Of a DNA stretch of 22,863 nucleotides, positions 14,475-22,703 are shown one piece after another. Location: positions 1 through 22,863 of the forward strand of contig JABMRG010000135.1 in assembly GCA_013202935.1 (NCBI GenBank), given 5' to 3'. Both the position numbers and the translations under genes were made by a program. Below the pieces are notes generated by a model that was given only the letters and a program-made list of their open reading frames with translations, was not told the DNA's origin and made no database searches. Position 1 is the stretch's first letter. Each line of letters begins with the position of its first letter. The stretch comes from Candidatus Omnitrophota bacterium (GTDB lineage: Bacteria; Omnitrophota; Gorgyraeia; JABMRG01).

Positions 14475-15662
14475 ATGTTAGCAAGAAAGACAATAAGAGG
14501 CCTAAAGCCGTATGAACCTGGCAAACCTATTTCTGAGTTAGCGAGAGAGCTCAGGATAAGGGAGTCTAACATAATAAAGCTTGCATCCAATGAAAACCCT
14601 ATAGGCCCTTCTCCTAAGGCGATGAAGGCTGTTGCTGGAGCGATTAAGGAAATAAACCGTTATCCTGATGGAGGCTGCTTCTATCTTAAGAAGAAGCTTG
14701 CGTCTAAACTACGGCTAAAGACTTCAAATATACTCTTTGGCAACGGCTCTGATGAGATAATAGATATTATAGCAAAGACCTTTTTAGAGGAAAGCCAGGA
14801 GGCTATAATATCAAAACCCTCTTTCCTGGAGTATAAGATTATTGTTAAGACAAGAGGTGCTGGGCTGAAGATAATTCCATTGGATGAGTCTTGTTCTGGG
14901 TTTAACTATAATATTGATAAGATAGTAGCAGCTATAAGTAAGAAAACAAAGCTTATATTCTTAGGAAATCCTGATAATCCAACAGGCGCTTACTTTAAGA
15001 AAAAAGAGCTTAACTATTTTTTAAGAAAATGCCCAAAGGATATAATAGTCGTATTTGATGAGGCATACCGTGAGCTTATTGATATAAGGGATTATTCAAA
15101 TCCAGCTAGCTATATAAACAAGAAAAACATCATTGTGCTTAGGACCTTCTCCAAAGCATATGGTTTAGCTGGGTTAAGAATAGGGTATTGTATAGCGAGC
15201 AGCCGCATTATCAGCTTTATGGAGAGAACTCGTCAGCCTTTTAATGTGAATCTGCTGGCACAGGTAGCAGCAGAGGCCGCACTCAGCGATAAACCGCACC
15301 TTTTAAGGAGTAGAAGACTTATCAGGCAGGGTATGAGGTTTCTTGCAAAGAATCTAAAAAGCTTAGGGTGCGATGTGATTGAGACTCCTGCAAACTTTAT
15401 ACTCTTTTCTTGCAGTATAGGAAAGTGTAAAAGCAGAACTGCAAGGAACCAGTCAGGTAAGAAGCTTCATGGCGGGTGTTTGGTTTCATACAAGGGCATT
15501 AAGGGAGCGGCAATCTTTAAAAAACTCTTGCCCTACGGCGTGATAGTTCGCTCTATGAAAGTATACGGACTCGATAAATGGGCACGAGTAAACGCAGGAA
15601 CCATGCAAGAGAATAGACGCTTTATCAGTACCCTCAAGGAAATCATAGGAGCAAAGTCATGA
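14475..15662 (+). CDS. hisC: Histidinol-phosphate/aromatic aminotransferase (HisC-like, PLP)
   Basis: Fold-type I PLP aminotransferase. Typical blocks: LASNENPIGPSPKA, RYPDGGCFYLKKKLA, FGNGSDEIIDII, FLGNPDNPTGAYF, VVFDEAYREL and the PLP lysine in RTFSKAYGLAGLRIGY. Sequence alone fits histidinol-phosphate aminotransferase, but the flanking pheA, aroF and tyrA suggest it transaminates phenylpyruvate and 4-hydroxyphenylpyruvate or prephenate; it may do both. At 395 residues it is about 30 longer than usual. The excess is a Lys/Arg/Gly/Ser-rich stretch around residues 316-340, which coincides with repeat copy B. I chose ATG 14475 (AAGG just before) because the in-frame GTG 14451 lies inside a GGGGACA repeat. 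It overlaps aroF by ATGA. Confidence 0.9.
   Translation: MLARKTIRGLKPYEPGKPISELARELRIRESNIIKLASNENPIGPSPKAMKAVAGAIKEINRYPDGGCFYLKKKLASKLRLKTSNILFGNGSDEIIDIIAKTFLEESQEAIISKPSFLEYKIIVKTRGAGLKIIPLDESCSGFNYNIDKIVAAISKKTKLIFLGNPDNPTGAYFKKKELNYFLRKCPKDIIVVFDEAYRELIDIRDYSNPASYINKKNIIVLRTFSKAYGLAGLRIGYCIASSRIISFMERTRQPFNVNLLAQVAAEAALSDKPHLLRSRRLIRQGMRFLAKNLKSLGCDVIETPANFILFSCSIGKCKSRTARNQSGKKLHGGCLVSYKGIKGAAIFKKLLPYGVIVRSMKVYGLDKWARVNAGTMQENRRFISTLKEIIGAKS
15444..15488 (+). repeat. Repeat copy B, read through in frame within hisC
   Basis: The 21 bases 15444-15464 match 6538-6558 exactly and the 10 bases 15479-15488 match 6571-6580 exactly. The segment is translated as RNQSGKKLHGGCLVS, in a place where HisC proteins normally pass straight from the FILF strand into the helix before GVIVR. 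The reading frame is intact. Confidence 0.8.
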
Positions 15663-16672
15663 TTATAGTCCTACGACGTGATGCCACTGAAAAGCAGTTA
15701 AAACATATAGTAGATAAAGTAAAAAAGCTGGGCTTAAAGCCTATGATATCCAAAGGCATAGAGCGTACTATCATAGGTGTAATCGGTGAAGAGGATATCT
15801 TAAGGGTGCAGCCTTTAGAGGTGTTTCCTGGCGTTGAAAAGGTTATGCCTGTTCTTGCTCCTTATAAATTGGTCTCGCGTGAATTTAAGTCTGATAAAAC
15901 AATAGTCTCTGTAGGCGGAGTAAAGATAGGCGGGAAAAAAATAGCTGTCATAGCAGGGCCCTGCTCTGTTGAGAACTTTGACTCTTTGCTAAAGATAGCA
16001 AAGCAGGCAAAAAAAGGAGGCGCTGCTATGCTACGGGGAGGTGCTTTTAAACCGAGAACATCTCCATACGCATTCCAGGGGCTTGGTGAAGAAGGCTTGA
16101 AGTACTTACATCAAGCCGGAAAAGAAGCAGGCCTTCCTATTGTAACAGAGCTTATGGATGTCAGAGATATTGATAGTGTTGAAAAATATGCTGACATGAT
16201 ACAGATAGGTGCGAGAAATATGCAGAACTTTAATCTCTTAAAAGAAGTAGGGCTTTCTAAAAAACCGGTCCTTCTTAAAAGAGGCATGATGTCAACTATC
16301 AAAGAGTGGCTTATGTCAGCAGAGTATATTCTGGTAAACGGCAATTTTAATGTAGTATTATGCGAACGTGGTATAAGGACTTTTGAAGAGGCGACAAGGT
16401 TCACAATGGATGTAAGTGCTATTCCTGTTGTAAAGCGCTTAAGCCATCTACCTATTATTGCTGATCCAAGCCATGCGACCGGAAAATGGGGCCTTGTTGG
16501 GCCTGTGGCAAAGGCAGCTGTTGCCTGTGGTTGTGACGGGCTTATGGTAGAGGTGCATACTAATCCAGAGGAGGCGCTTTCAGACGGTTCGCAGTCTCTT
16601 ATGCCATCTAACTTTGTAAAGATGATGCAGGAAGTGAAAAAAGTAGCGAAAGCAGTAGGACGAGATGTTTAA
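15659..16672 (+). CDS. aroF: 3-deoxy-7-phosphoheptulonate (DAHP) synthase, KDPG-like type with N-terminal ferredoxin-like domain
   Basis: First enzyme of the shikimate pathway: joins phosphoenolpyruvate and erythrose 4-phosphate. The 337-residue protein has an N-terminal ferredoxin-like regulatory domain (about 1-75) of the kind used for feedback inhibition by tyrosine or phenylalanine in the Thermotoga-type enzyme. The TIM barrel follows: VIAGPCSVE, MLRGGAFKPRTSPYAFQG, QIGARNMQN, LLKRGMMSTIKEW, CERGIRTFE and ADPSHATGKWGLVGP. AGGAG at 15647-15651 supports the start, which overlaps hisC by ATGA. The symbol follows common usage for this subfamily; aroG or aroA(f) would be equally valid. Confidence 0.94.
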   Translation: MIIVLRRDATEKQLKHIVDKVKKLGLKPMISKGIERTIIGVIGEEDILRVQPLEVFPGVEKVMPVLAPYKLVSREFKSDKTIVSVGGVKIGGKKIAVIAGPCSVENFDSLLKIAKQAKKGGAAMLRGGAFKPRTSPYAFQGLGEEGLKYLHQAGKEAGLPIVTELMDVRDIDSVEKYADMIQIGARNMQNFNLLKEVGLSKKPVLLKRGMMSTIKEWLMSAEYILVNGNFNVVLCERGIRTFEEATRFTMDVSAIPVVKRLSHLPIIADPSHATGKWGLVGPVAKAAVACGCDGLMVEVHTNPEEALSDGSQSLMPSNFVKMMQEVKKVAKAVGRDV

Positions 16673-17501
16673 AAAAATCACAATAGTAGGAGTAGGACTT
16701 ATCGGAGGCTCGATAGGACTGGCTGTGAAAAAGAGAAAGCTGGCGCGTGAAGTTATCGGCGTAGGAAGACGAGCCGTCTCTATCAGAAAGGCCCTACGAA
16801 AAAAAGCCATTGATAAGGGGTTATTAGACCTAAAGAAAGGTGTTTGCGGCGCGGACTTAATCATAATAGCAACCGCTGTTGATAAAGTTATGCCCAAGAT
16901 AAAAGAAGTCACAAGATATGCAGATAAAGGCGCTATCATCATAGATGTAAATAGCACAAAAGAGAAGGTTGTGAGTTTTGCGAACAGAGTTGTGAAAAGA
17001 GGTCTTTTCTTTGTAGGGACTCATCCATTAGCTGGTTCTGAACAGTCAGGTGTGCTTCATGCCGAGAAGGACCTTTTTAAAGATAGCGTATGTATAATAA
17101 CGCCTGCTAAGAAGACAAACAAGAATGCCCTAGAAAAGATAAAGAAGTTTTGGAAAGCACTCGGAGCAAGAGTAGAAGTTATGTCTCCAGCCTCGCATGA
17201 TAAGGCTGTTTCGAATATAAGCCATCTGCCTCATATCTTATCTTATGCCCTTTGTAACAGTGTTTTGAATAAAGAATTAAGATTAACAGGCAGCGGGTTT
17301 AAGGATACTACTAGGATAGCAAAGAGTAATCCAAATATGTGGTCTGATATATTCATGCAAAATAAAAGGTCCATCCTGGAATCCATCTTAAAGTTTAAAA
17401 AGGAACTTTCTTTACTCGAGTCAGGCGTAAGGTCCAGTAAGAAGCTTAAGTTAACCAAGGCCCTGATAAGCGCAAAGAAGAAGAGAGATCTCATTGGATA
17501 G
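16665..17501 (+). CDS. tyrA: Prephenate (or arogenate) dehydrogenase
   Basis: NAD(P)-dependent oxidative decarboxylation of prephenate to 4-hydroxyphenylpyruvate, for tyrosine. The 278 residues hold the N-terminal nucleotide-binding motif GVGLIGGS (9-16), the block FVGTHPLAGSEQSG and the helical C-terminal dimerisation domain with SHDKAVSNISHLPHIL, which includes conserved active-site histidines. No ACT or chorismate mutase domain is attached; the mutase is supplied by PheA. Whether it prefers prephenate or arogenate, NAD or NADP, cannot be decided by eye. It overlaps aroF and cmk by 8 bp each. Confidence 0.94.
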   Translation: MFKKITIVGVGLIGGSIGLAVKKRKLAREVIGVGRRAVSIRKALRKKAIDKGLLDLKKGVCGADLIIIATAVDKVMPKIKEVTRYADKGAIIIDVNSTKEKVVSFANRVVKRGLFFVGTHPLAGSEQSGVLHAEKDLFKDSVCIITPAKKTNKNALEKIKKFWKALGARVEVMSPASHDKAVSNISHLPHILSYALCNSVLNKELRLTGSGFKDTTRIAKSNPNMWSDIFMQNKRSILESILKFKKELSLLESGVRSSKKLKLTKALISAKKKRDLIG

Positions 17502-18153
17502 CATTATAGCAATAGATGGGCCGGCCGGTTCAGGTAAAAGCACAATGGCAAAGCTTCTTGCGAAGCAGCTTTCATTTCATTATATAGATACAGGCGCTAT
17601 GTATAGAGCGTTAACCTTAAAAGCGCTAAGAGAAGGCGTAGACCTTAATAATGAAAGGGCGCTATCTTCATTGGCAGAGAAGACAGAGCTTGATATTATA
17701 AATGATGCTGAAGGTAATCTGCAAGTGAGGCTTGATGGCGCAGATGTTACTTCATCTATACGGACACCTGAACTTACCAATAACGTAGCGCATGTAGCAA
17801 GGGTAGGCGCTGTGCGGGAGAAGATGAAGGAAAGACAGCGTGAGATTGCAAAACGAAAGAGGTGTGTTTTTGAAGGAAGAGATATAGGGACAGTGGTCTT
17901 TCCTGATGCACAGTATAAGTTCTATCTTGATGCAGATTTTGAAGAGAGGGTTAACAGAAGGCATAAGGAGCTTAGAGAAGCTGGACAGGAAGTATCGCAT
18001 GAAGATATATCAAAAGACTTGAAGATACGTGACCATAAAGATATGAGCCGTGAGATCGCACCACTAAAACGGGCAGAAGATGCTATATATGTAGATACTA
18101 CCAATATGGCTATAGATGAGGTTGTAGATAAGCTTGCAGGATATATTAAGTAG
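17494..18153 (+). CDS. cmk: Cytidylate kinase
   Basis: Phosphorylates CMP and dCMP with ATP, recycling the CMP released in phospholipid synthesis. The P-loop GPAGSGKST is at residues 9-17, followed by YIDTGAMYRALTLKAL and CVFEGRDIGTVVFPDA; the lid and CMP-binding regions follow. At 219 residues it is full length. The start is TTG 17494, 8 bp inside tyrA, and places the P-loop at the usual distance; no ATG fits. In many Gram-positive and deep-branching bacteria aroA lies between tyrA and cmk; here it is missing. plsC starts 5 bases after the stop. Confidence 0.95.
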   Translation: MDSIIAIDGPAGSGKSTMAKLLAKQLSFHYIDTGAMYRALTLKALREGVDLNNERALSSLAEKTELDIINDAEGNLQVRLDGADVTSSIRTPELTNNVAHVARVGAVREKMKERQREIAKRKRCVFEGRDIGTVVFPDAQYKFYLDADFEERVNRRHKELREAGQEVSHEDISKDLKIRDHKDMSREIAPLKRAEDAIYVDTTNMAIDEVVDKLAGYIK

Positions 18154-18158
18154 GTGCT

Positions 18159-18782
18159 ATGTTATACTGGATAGTAAGGCACGCAGTCTTTATTTTAACC
18201 AAAATATTATGTAGACTAGAGGTATCAGGTTCAGAAAATATACCTGAATATGGTAGGTTTATCATGGCTAGTAATCACTGTAGCCACCTGGACCCGCCTA
18301 TTATCGTCTCCAGCGTTCTTAGAAAGATGCATTTTCTAAGCAAGGCAGAACTCTTTAGAGGTAAGTTCTTTGAAGGATTTTTTAAGGGCTGTAACTGTAT
18401 AAAGTTGGACAGAAATGGTATAGGCAGGTCTGCCTTAAAAGAAGGGGTTAAGGTACTTCAAAGAGGCAGAGGCCTCGCTCTCTTTCCGGAAGGCAGAAGG
18501 AGCCTCGATGGAAATATGGGCGCTGGTAAAGGTGGGGTTGCGGTCTTTGCATTTGCCAGCAATGCCCCGGTATTTCCTGTATATATAGAAGGAAGCAGAC
18601 GGGCATTGCCGCCAAAGTCAGCTATTATACGCCTTTTTAAGGTAAGGGTCAGGATTGGTAAGGCGTTCTATGCGCCTAAGGATTTTGATAAGAGCAACAG
18701 AAAACAGGCATATCAGGAATTCACAGAAAGAATCATGCGGGAGATCTCTCAACTTGCAAAAGAGGCAACTAAGAATAGTTAA
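18159..18782 (+). CDS. plsC: 1-acyl-sn-glycerol-3-phosphate acyltransferase
   Basis: Adds the second acyl chain to lysophosphatidic acid, giving phosphatidic acid, the CdsA substrate; membrane-bound. The 207-residue protein has a hydrophobic N-terminal segment (about 3-18), the catalytic HX4D motif NHCSHLD (His40, Asp45), the LDRNG block and the substrate-binding FPEG (109-112), then VFPVYIEG. The usual FPEGTRS reads FPEGRRS here. It lies between cmk and ispH, a common arrangement, and overlaps the chosen ispH start by 29 bp. Specificity could extend to other lysophospholipids. Confidence 0.92.
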   Translation: MLYWIVRHAVFILTKILCRLEVSGSENIPEYGRFIMASNHCSHLDPPIIVSSVLRKMHFLSKAELFRGKFFEGFFKGCNCIKLDRNGIGRSALKEGVKVLQRGRGLALFPEGRRSLDGNMGAGKGGVAVFAFASNAPVFPVYIEGSRRALPPKSAIIRLFKVRVRIGKAFYAPKDFDKSNRKQAYQEFTERIMREISQLAKEATKNS

Positions 18783-19605
18783 GGCCCAACACACAGGTTT
18801 CTGCTTCGGGGTTAAAAGGGCTATAAAGATAGCAGAGGATATATTAAAGAAGAATAAGAAGTCCTGTTCCATAGGTTCGATAATTCATAATCCTGCTGTT
18901 GTTAAAGATCTTTCTAAAAGAGGACTTCGCGTAATATCAGATATAAAAGATGCAAAGGGCTCGTGCCTGGTAATAAGGTCTCATGGCATATCACCACGCA
19001 TAAGACAAGAGGCAAAAAGATTAAGCATAAGAATGGTGGATGCCACATGCCCTTTTGTAAAACGTTCTCATGATATTGTAACCTCACTCAAGGCCGAAGG
19101 GTACTTTATTGTCATAGCAGGAGAAAATAACCACCCTGAAGTAAAAGCCTTGGCAGAAGCGGCAAAAGGTTCTTGTGTAATAGCAGCAAAGATTTTGGAC
19201 CTAAAGAAGCCTGAAATAAAGAGAAGAAAAAAAATAGCAGTAGTTGCACAGACAACATTATCACACGCTGAATTTTTTAAGATAGTATCTTCTGTGTTAC
19301 AGGAAAACAGCCATGAATACAGGGTCTTTGACACAATATGCAATGATGTTACGCAGAGACAGAGCGAGGCAGGGCTTCTTGCAAAAAAGGTAGATGTAAT
19401 TCTTGTTGTTGGCGGCAAAAACAGCGCAAACACAAAACGCCTTTGTAGGATTTGTAAAGAAGCAGGTGCCAGGACTTATCATATAGAGGATGATAGAGAG
19501 ATAAAGCATATATGGTTTAGAGGTAAGCGCTCTGTCGGTATTGTTAGCGGTGCGTCAACACCTCAAGAGATAGTCGAACGAGTAGTAAAACGGCTTAAAA
19601 AATAA
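18754..19605 (+). CDS. ispH: 4-hydroxy-3-methylbut-2-enyl diphosphate reductase
   Basis: Last MEP enzyme, reducing HMBPP to IPP and DMAPP with a [4Fe-4S] cluster. The three cluster cysteines are present: GFCFGV (Cys17), VDATCPFV (Cys99) and DTICNDVTQRQ (Cys196). The ENNHPEV and SGASTPQEIV motifs also fit. The start is uncertain because no ATG lies at the usual place. TTG 18754 with GGGAGA (18739-18744) gives a normal-looking protein of 283 residues with only a short extension before RIVKAQHTGFCFG. An ATG at 18670 would add an unconserved arginine-rich stretch and overlap plsC by over 110 bp. The gene precedes rpsA, a frequent linkage in bacteria. Confidence 0.92.
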   Translation: MQKRQLRIVKAQHTGFCFGVKRAIKIAEDILKKNKKSCSIGSIIHNPAVVKDLSKRGLRVISDIKDAKGSCLVIRSHGISPRIRQEAKRLSIRMVDATCPFVKRSHDIVTSLKAEGYFIVIAGENNHPEVKALAEAAKGSCVIAAKILDLKKPEIKRRKKIAVVAQTTLSHAEFFKIVSSVLQENSHEYRVFDTICNDVTQRQSEAGLLAKKVDVILVVGGKNSANTKRLCRICKEAGARTYHIEDDREIKHIWFRGKRSVGIVSGASTPQEIVERVVKRLKK

Positions 19606-19637
19606 AAAATATCACATAGAGAGGAGAACTAAAGAAA

Positions 19638-21248
19638 ATGCTAGAAAATGATATAAAGGAAACAGAGAATCCAGAAGGAGGTGATCAGGAGCAACAGAAG
19701 AGCAGTTTTGAAGAAGCATACTACGCAAGCATTAAAGAACTCAAAGAAGGAGAGATAATAAAGGGCAAGATAATAGGCATAAGCGGAAAAGATGTTATTA
19801 TCGACATAGGGTATAAGTCAGAAGGGCTTATAGCAGTTGATGAGTTTGACGGCCCTGATAATATCAAAATAGGAGAAGAGGTAGAGGTTCTGCTTGAGTC
19901 CAGAGAAGATGAGAATGGCATGGTAGTCCTTTCAAAGAAAAAGGCCCAGAAGATAATAGGCTGGGAAAGGATTATAAACAATTACAACGAAGGCGATGTT
20001 ATAAAAGGAAAGGCTACGCGCAAGGTAAAGGGTGGGCTTATGGTCGATATAGGAGTTGAGGCCTTTTTACCAGCAAGCCAGTCTACTCTTAAAGGCCCGA
20101 TAGATTTAAACAGCTTAGTCAGGAAAGAATTCGACTATAAGATAATAAAGATAAACAAGCCACGTAGAAATATCGTTGTTTCAAGGAAAGAGGTCCTGTC
20201 GCAGGAGCAAGATCAGCAGAAACAGGAGCTATTGGCTGAGCTTAAGGTTGGTGAGACAAGGAAAGGTACTGTAAAGAATATAACAGACTTCGGCGCGTTT
20301 ATCAACCTAGGAGGCTTAGATGGGCTTCTCCATATAACAGATATGAGCTGGGGAAGAATCAGCCATCCTTCAGAAGTTCTTGCTGTAGGAGATGAGATAG
20401 AGGTTATGATATTGGACTTTGACCGTAACAATATGAAGGTCTCATTAGGCTTGAAACAGCAGACTCCGAACCCGTGGGAGGATGTAGGCTCCAAGTATCC
20501 CGTAGGCTCTAAACTTAAGGGCAAGGTTGTAAACATTGTGCCATATGGGGCATTTATTGAACTTGAGAAAGGTATCGAAGGGTTGATACATATATCTGAG
20601 ATCTCCTGGACCAAGAGGATAAGCCACCCTTCAGAGGTCCTTGCCATAGGAGATACTGTTGAGGCGGTAGTCCTATCTATTGACAAGGATAATCAAAAGA
20701 TATCATTAGGCCTAAAGCAGCTGGAGCAAAACCCATGGCTTGAGGCCCCTGTAAAGTATCCTGTCGGTTCAAAGATAAAGGGTAAGATAAAGAACCTTAC
20801 AGATTATGGTGCCTTTGTTGAACTCGATGAGAATATAGATGGTTTAATCCATATATCAGATATATCGTGGACAAGAAAACTATCACATCCTTCAGAGGTG
20901 TTGAAGAAGGGCCAAAAGATAGAGGCTATGGTGCTGTCAGTAGACCAGGAGAATATGAAGATAGCAATAGGCTTTAAGCAGATGACAGAAGACCCATGGT
21001 CTAAATATATAGAAAAATATCCTGTAAACACACCGGTTAGTGGAACAATTACAAAGATAGCTAACTTTGGCATCTTTGTTGAATTTGACAAAGACCTCGA
21101 AGGGCTTATACATATCTCCGAACTCTCAGAAGAACCTGCCAGCAATCTGGAAGAAAAGTATAAGGTCGGAGATAAGATAAAAGCCAAGATCGCAAAGATA
21201 GACAACGAAACACGCAAGATCGGTCTTAGCATGAAGGAAGCTGAATGA
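19638..21248 (+). CDS. rpsA: 30S ribosomal protein S1, six S1 domains
   Basis: Binds mRNA on the 30S subunit and helps unfold and position it at initiation. The 536 residues comprise an acidic N-terminal tail and six S1 (OB-fold) domains starting near residues 35, 115, 202, 287, 374 and 461. Domains 3-5 are the most alike, with repeated (Y/F)GAFI/V...GL(I/L)HI(S/T)...SHPSEVL blocks, as expected for the RNA-binding core; the first two are diverged, as in the ribosome-docking domains of E. coli S1. GAGGAG at 19621-19626 supports the ATG. It lies 32 bases after ispH and overlaps tyrS by ATGA. Confidence 0.96.
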   Translation: MLENDIKETENPEGGDQEQQKSSFEEAYYASIKELKEGEIIKGKIIGISGKDVIIDIGYKSEGLIAVDEFDGPDNIKIGEEVEVLLESREDENGMVVLSKKKAQKIIGWERIINNYNEGDVIKGKATRKVKGGLMVDIGVEAFLPASQSTLKGPIDLNSLVRKEFDYKIIKINKPRRNIVVSRKEVLSQEQDQQKQELLAELKVGETRKGTVKNITDFGAFINLGGLDGLLHITDMSWGRISHPSEVLAVGDEIEVMILDFDRNNMKVSLGLKQQTPNPWEDVGSKYPVGSKLKGKVVNIVPYGAFIELEKGIEGLIHISEISWTKRISHPSEVLAIGDTVEAVVLSIDKDNQKISLGLKQLEQNPWLEAPVKYPVGSKIKGKIKNLTDYGAFVELDENIDGLIHISDISWTRKLSHPSEVLKKGQKIEAMVLSVDQENMKIAIGFKQMTEDPWSKYIEKYPVNTPVSGTITKIANFGIFVEFDKDLEGLIHISELSEEPASNLEEKYKVGDKIKAKIAKIDNETRKIGLSMKEAE

Positions 21249-22438
21249 ACATAAATGAATCACTACAGGTTATAAAGCGGGGAACCGTTGAGATAATAGA
21301 TGAGAAAGCGCTTACCTCGAAGCTTGAGGAATCCCAACGCTCCAAAAAACCCCTTATAATAAAAGCAGGTTTTGATCCGAGCGCACCTGATATACATCTT
21401 GGACACACAGTGCTATTGAGGAAGCTTAAGCATTTCCAAGAGCTGGGACACAGAGTAGTATTTCTTATAGGGGATTTTACCGCAATGATAGGCGACCCTT
21501 CAGGCCGTTCTGAAGTAAGGAATAGGTTAACTGAGGATGAGGTAAAAGCCAATGCCAGGACTTACAAGAGGCAGGTGTCGAAGATACTTGATATATCAAA
21601 GTGTGATGTGGCATTTAATAGCAAATGGTTAAAAGGCATGTCCCTGGCAGACTTTATGGAACTAGCAGCGCACCAGACAGTTGCGCGCATACTGGAAAGA
21701 GATGACTTTTTCAACAGATACAAAGCTGGCAAAGAGATAAGCCTTTTGGAATTTATATACCCGATTCTGCAGGCATATGACTCAGTAGTCTTGAAGGCTG
21801 ATGTTGAATTAGGAGGCACAGATCAGAAGTTCAATCTTTTAATGGGCAAGACCCTTCAGCGCCGCTATGAGCAGGCTGAACAGGTTGTTATTACTATGCC
21901 TCTTTTGGAAGGTACAGATGGCGTGCAGAAGATGTCAAAGTCTTATGGAAACTACATCGGTATAACAGAGCCTCCAGATGAGATGTTTGGTAAGATTATG
22001 TCTATCTCCGATGAGATTATGTGGAAGTATTATGAACTGCTTACCGATATCTCTATAGATGAGATATCAGGTATGAAAAATAATATGCATCCAAAGGAAG
22101 CAAAGGCGCGCCTTGCTAAAGAGATAATTACTGCTTATCATAATAAGGTTTCTGCAGATAATGCAGAGAAAGAGTTTGAGAGCGTATTTAAGGAAGGTAA
22201 TCTTCCTTCAGATATGCCGGTTTATAAAGATAGCCACCTAGAAGGTAGCCTATGGATTTGCGAACTTCTTAGTAAGACAGGCCTGGTGAAGTCAAATGGT
22301 GAGGCAAGGAGAATGGTTAAACAGGGTGCCGTTGTCGTCGATAACCAGAAGATAGATGACGAGAATGCAAAAATAGATGTAAAAAACGGCATGATAATAC
22401 AGGTAGGCAAAAGAAGGTTTGTCAGGATAGAAAAATAG
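21245..22438 (+). CDS. tyrS: Tyrosyl-tRNA synthetase, HxGH-subgroup with S4 domain
   Basis: Class I synthetase that charges tRNA-Tyr. The 397-residue protein has AGFDPSAPDIHLGHTVLLRKL with the HIGH-type motif HLGH (51-54), GDFTAMIGDPSGRS, GGTDQKFNLLMG, KMSKS (229-233) and a C-terminal S4 RNA-binding domain (about 330-397). The length and the FDPSAPDIHLGH form fit the TyrRZ-like branch. It begins by ATGA overlap with rpsA, with AAGGA a few bases upstream. No T-box leader is present. It is the last protein gene before the rRNA leader, so aromatic amino-acid genes and a Tyr synthetase flank the same transcription unit. Confidence 0.96.
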   Translation: MNINESLQVIKRGTVEIIDEKALTSKLEESQRSKKPLIIKAGFDPSAPDIHLGHTVLLRKLKHFQELGHRVVFLIGDFTAMIGDPSGRSEVRNRLTEDEVKANARTYKRQVSKILDISKCDVAFNSKWLKGMSLADFMELAAHQTVARILERDDFFNRYKAGKEISLLEFIYPILQAYDSVVLKADVELGGTDQKFNLLMGKTLQRRYEQAEQVVITMPLLEGTDGVQKMSKSYGNYIGITEPPDEMFGKIMSISDEIMWKYYELLTDISIDEISGMKNNMHPKEAKARLAKEIITAYHNKVSADNAEKEFESVFKEGNLPSDMPVYKDSHLEGSLWICELLSKTGLVKSNGEARRMVKQGAVVVDNQKIDDENAKIDVKNGMIIQVGKRRFVRIEK

Positions 22439-22450
22439 CAAAAATAATAC

Positions 22451-22479
22451 TTGACAATATATGCCATTTATGTTATTTT
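22451..22479 (+). promoter_or_regulatory. Promoter upstream of the rRNA leader
   Basis: -35 TTGACA (22451-22456) is perfect. -10 TATTTT (22474-22479) matches four of six bases at the ideal 17-base spacing. Transcription would start near 22486. It could drive the rRNA operon or a separate small RNA ending at 22680. Confidence 0.65.
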
Positions 22480-22485
22480 ATGTGA

Positions 22486-22516
22486 ACCTTAACAGAAGTA
22501 TGTAAGGTATTTTTTT
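22486..22516 (+). terminator. Weak hairpin with T-run after tyrS
   Basis: ACCTTA (22486-22491) pairs with TAAGGT (22503-22508), and seven T residues follow shortly (22510-22516). It could end the hisC-tyrS transcript. It also sits at the predicted start of the downstream transcript, which makes the assignment ambiguous; the stem is only six pairs. Confidence 0.4.
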
Positions 22517-22656
22517 AGGTGGGTTTTTCTCAATAAGAATGAGAAATATTGGCGGGAGGAGTATTCCGTTAGAACCGTCGAAAAATTGGAGGAGCTTCTT
22601 GATTAGAAGCTTAGTTGAAAAAATTTAATAAGAGATAAAAAGAGGATGGGTGTAAC

Positions 22657-22680
22657 GGCATCGTCTTGATGCCTTTTTTT
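22657..22680 (+). terminator. Intrinsic terminator in the rRNA upstream region
   Basis: GGCATC (22657-22662) pairs perfectly with GATGCC (22668-22673) around a 5-base loop, followed by seven T residues (22674-22680). It lies before boxA, so either a separate transcript ends here or leader transcription must pass it. Confidence 0.7.
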
Positions 22681-22703
22681 ATGCCCATAACCTTTTAAAT
22701 ATA

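Larger units (their letters stand above)
22486..22680 (+). ncRNA. Candidate structured RNA or rRNA leader segment
   Basis: About 195 bases lie between a good promoter and an intrinsic terminator, with no coding potential. Perfect 7-bp hairpins are at 22526-22546 (TTTCTCA/TGAGAAA) and 22593-22611 (AGCTTCT/AGAAGCT), and a 5-bp stem joins 22551-22555 with 22575-22579. It matches no RNA family I can recognise. It may be an independent small RNA, or simply the first part of the rRNA leader. Confidence 0.35.

Noticed and set aside
22486..22680. 6S RNA, SRP RNA, tmRNA or T-box identity for the structured leader
   Set aside because: I could not find a long closing stem with a central bubble (6S), the SRP GGAAGGAAGCA loop motif, a tRNA-like end (tmRNA) or the AGGGTGG T-box motif.
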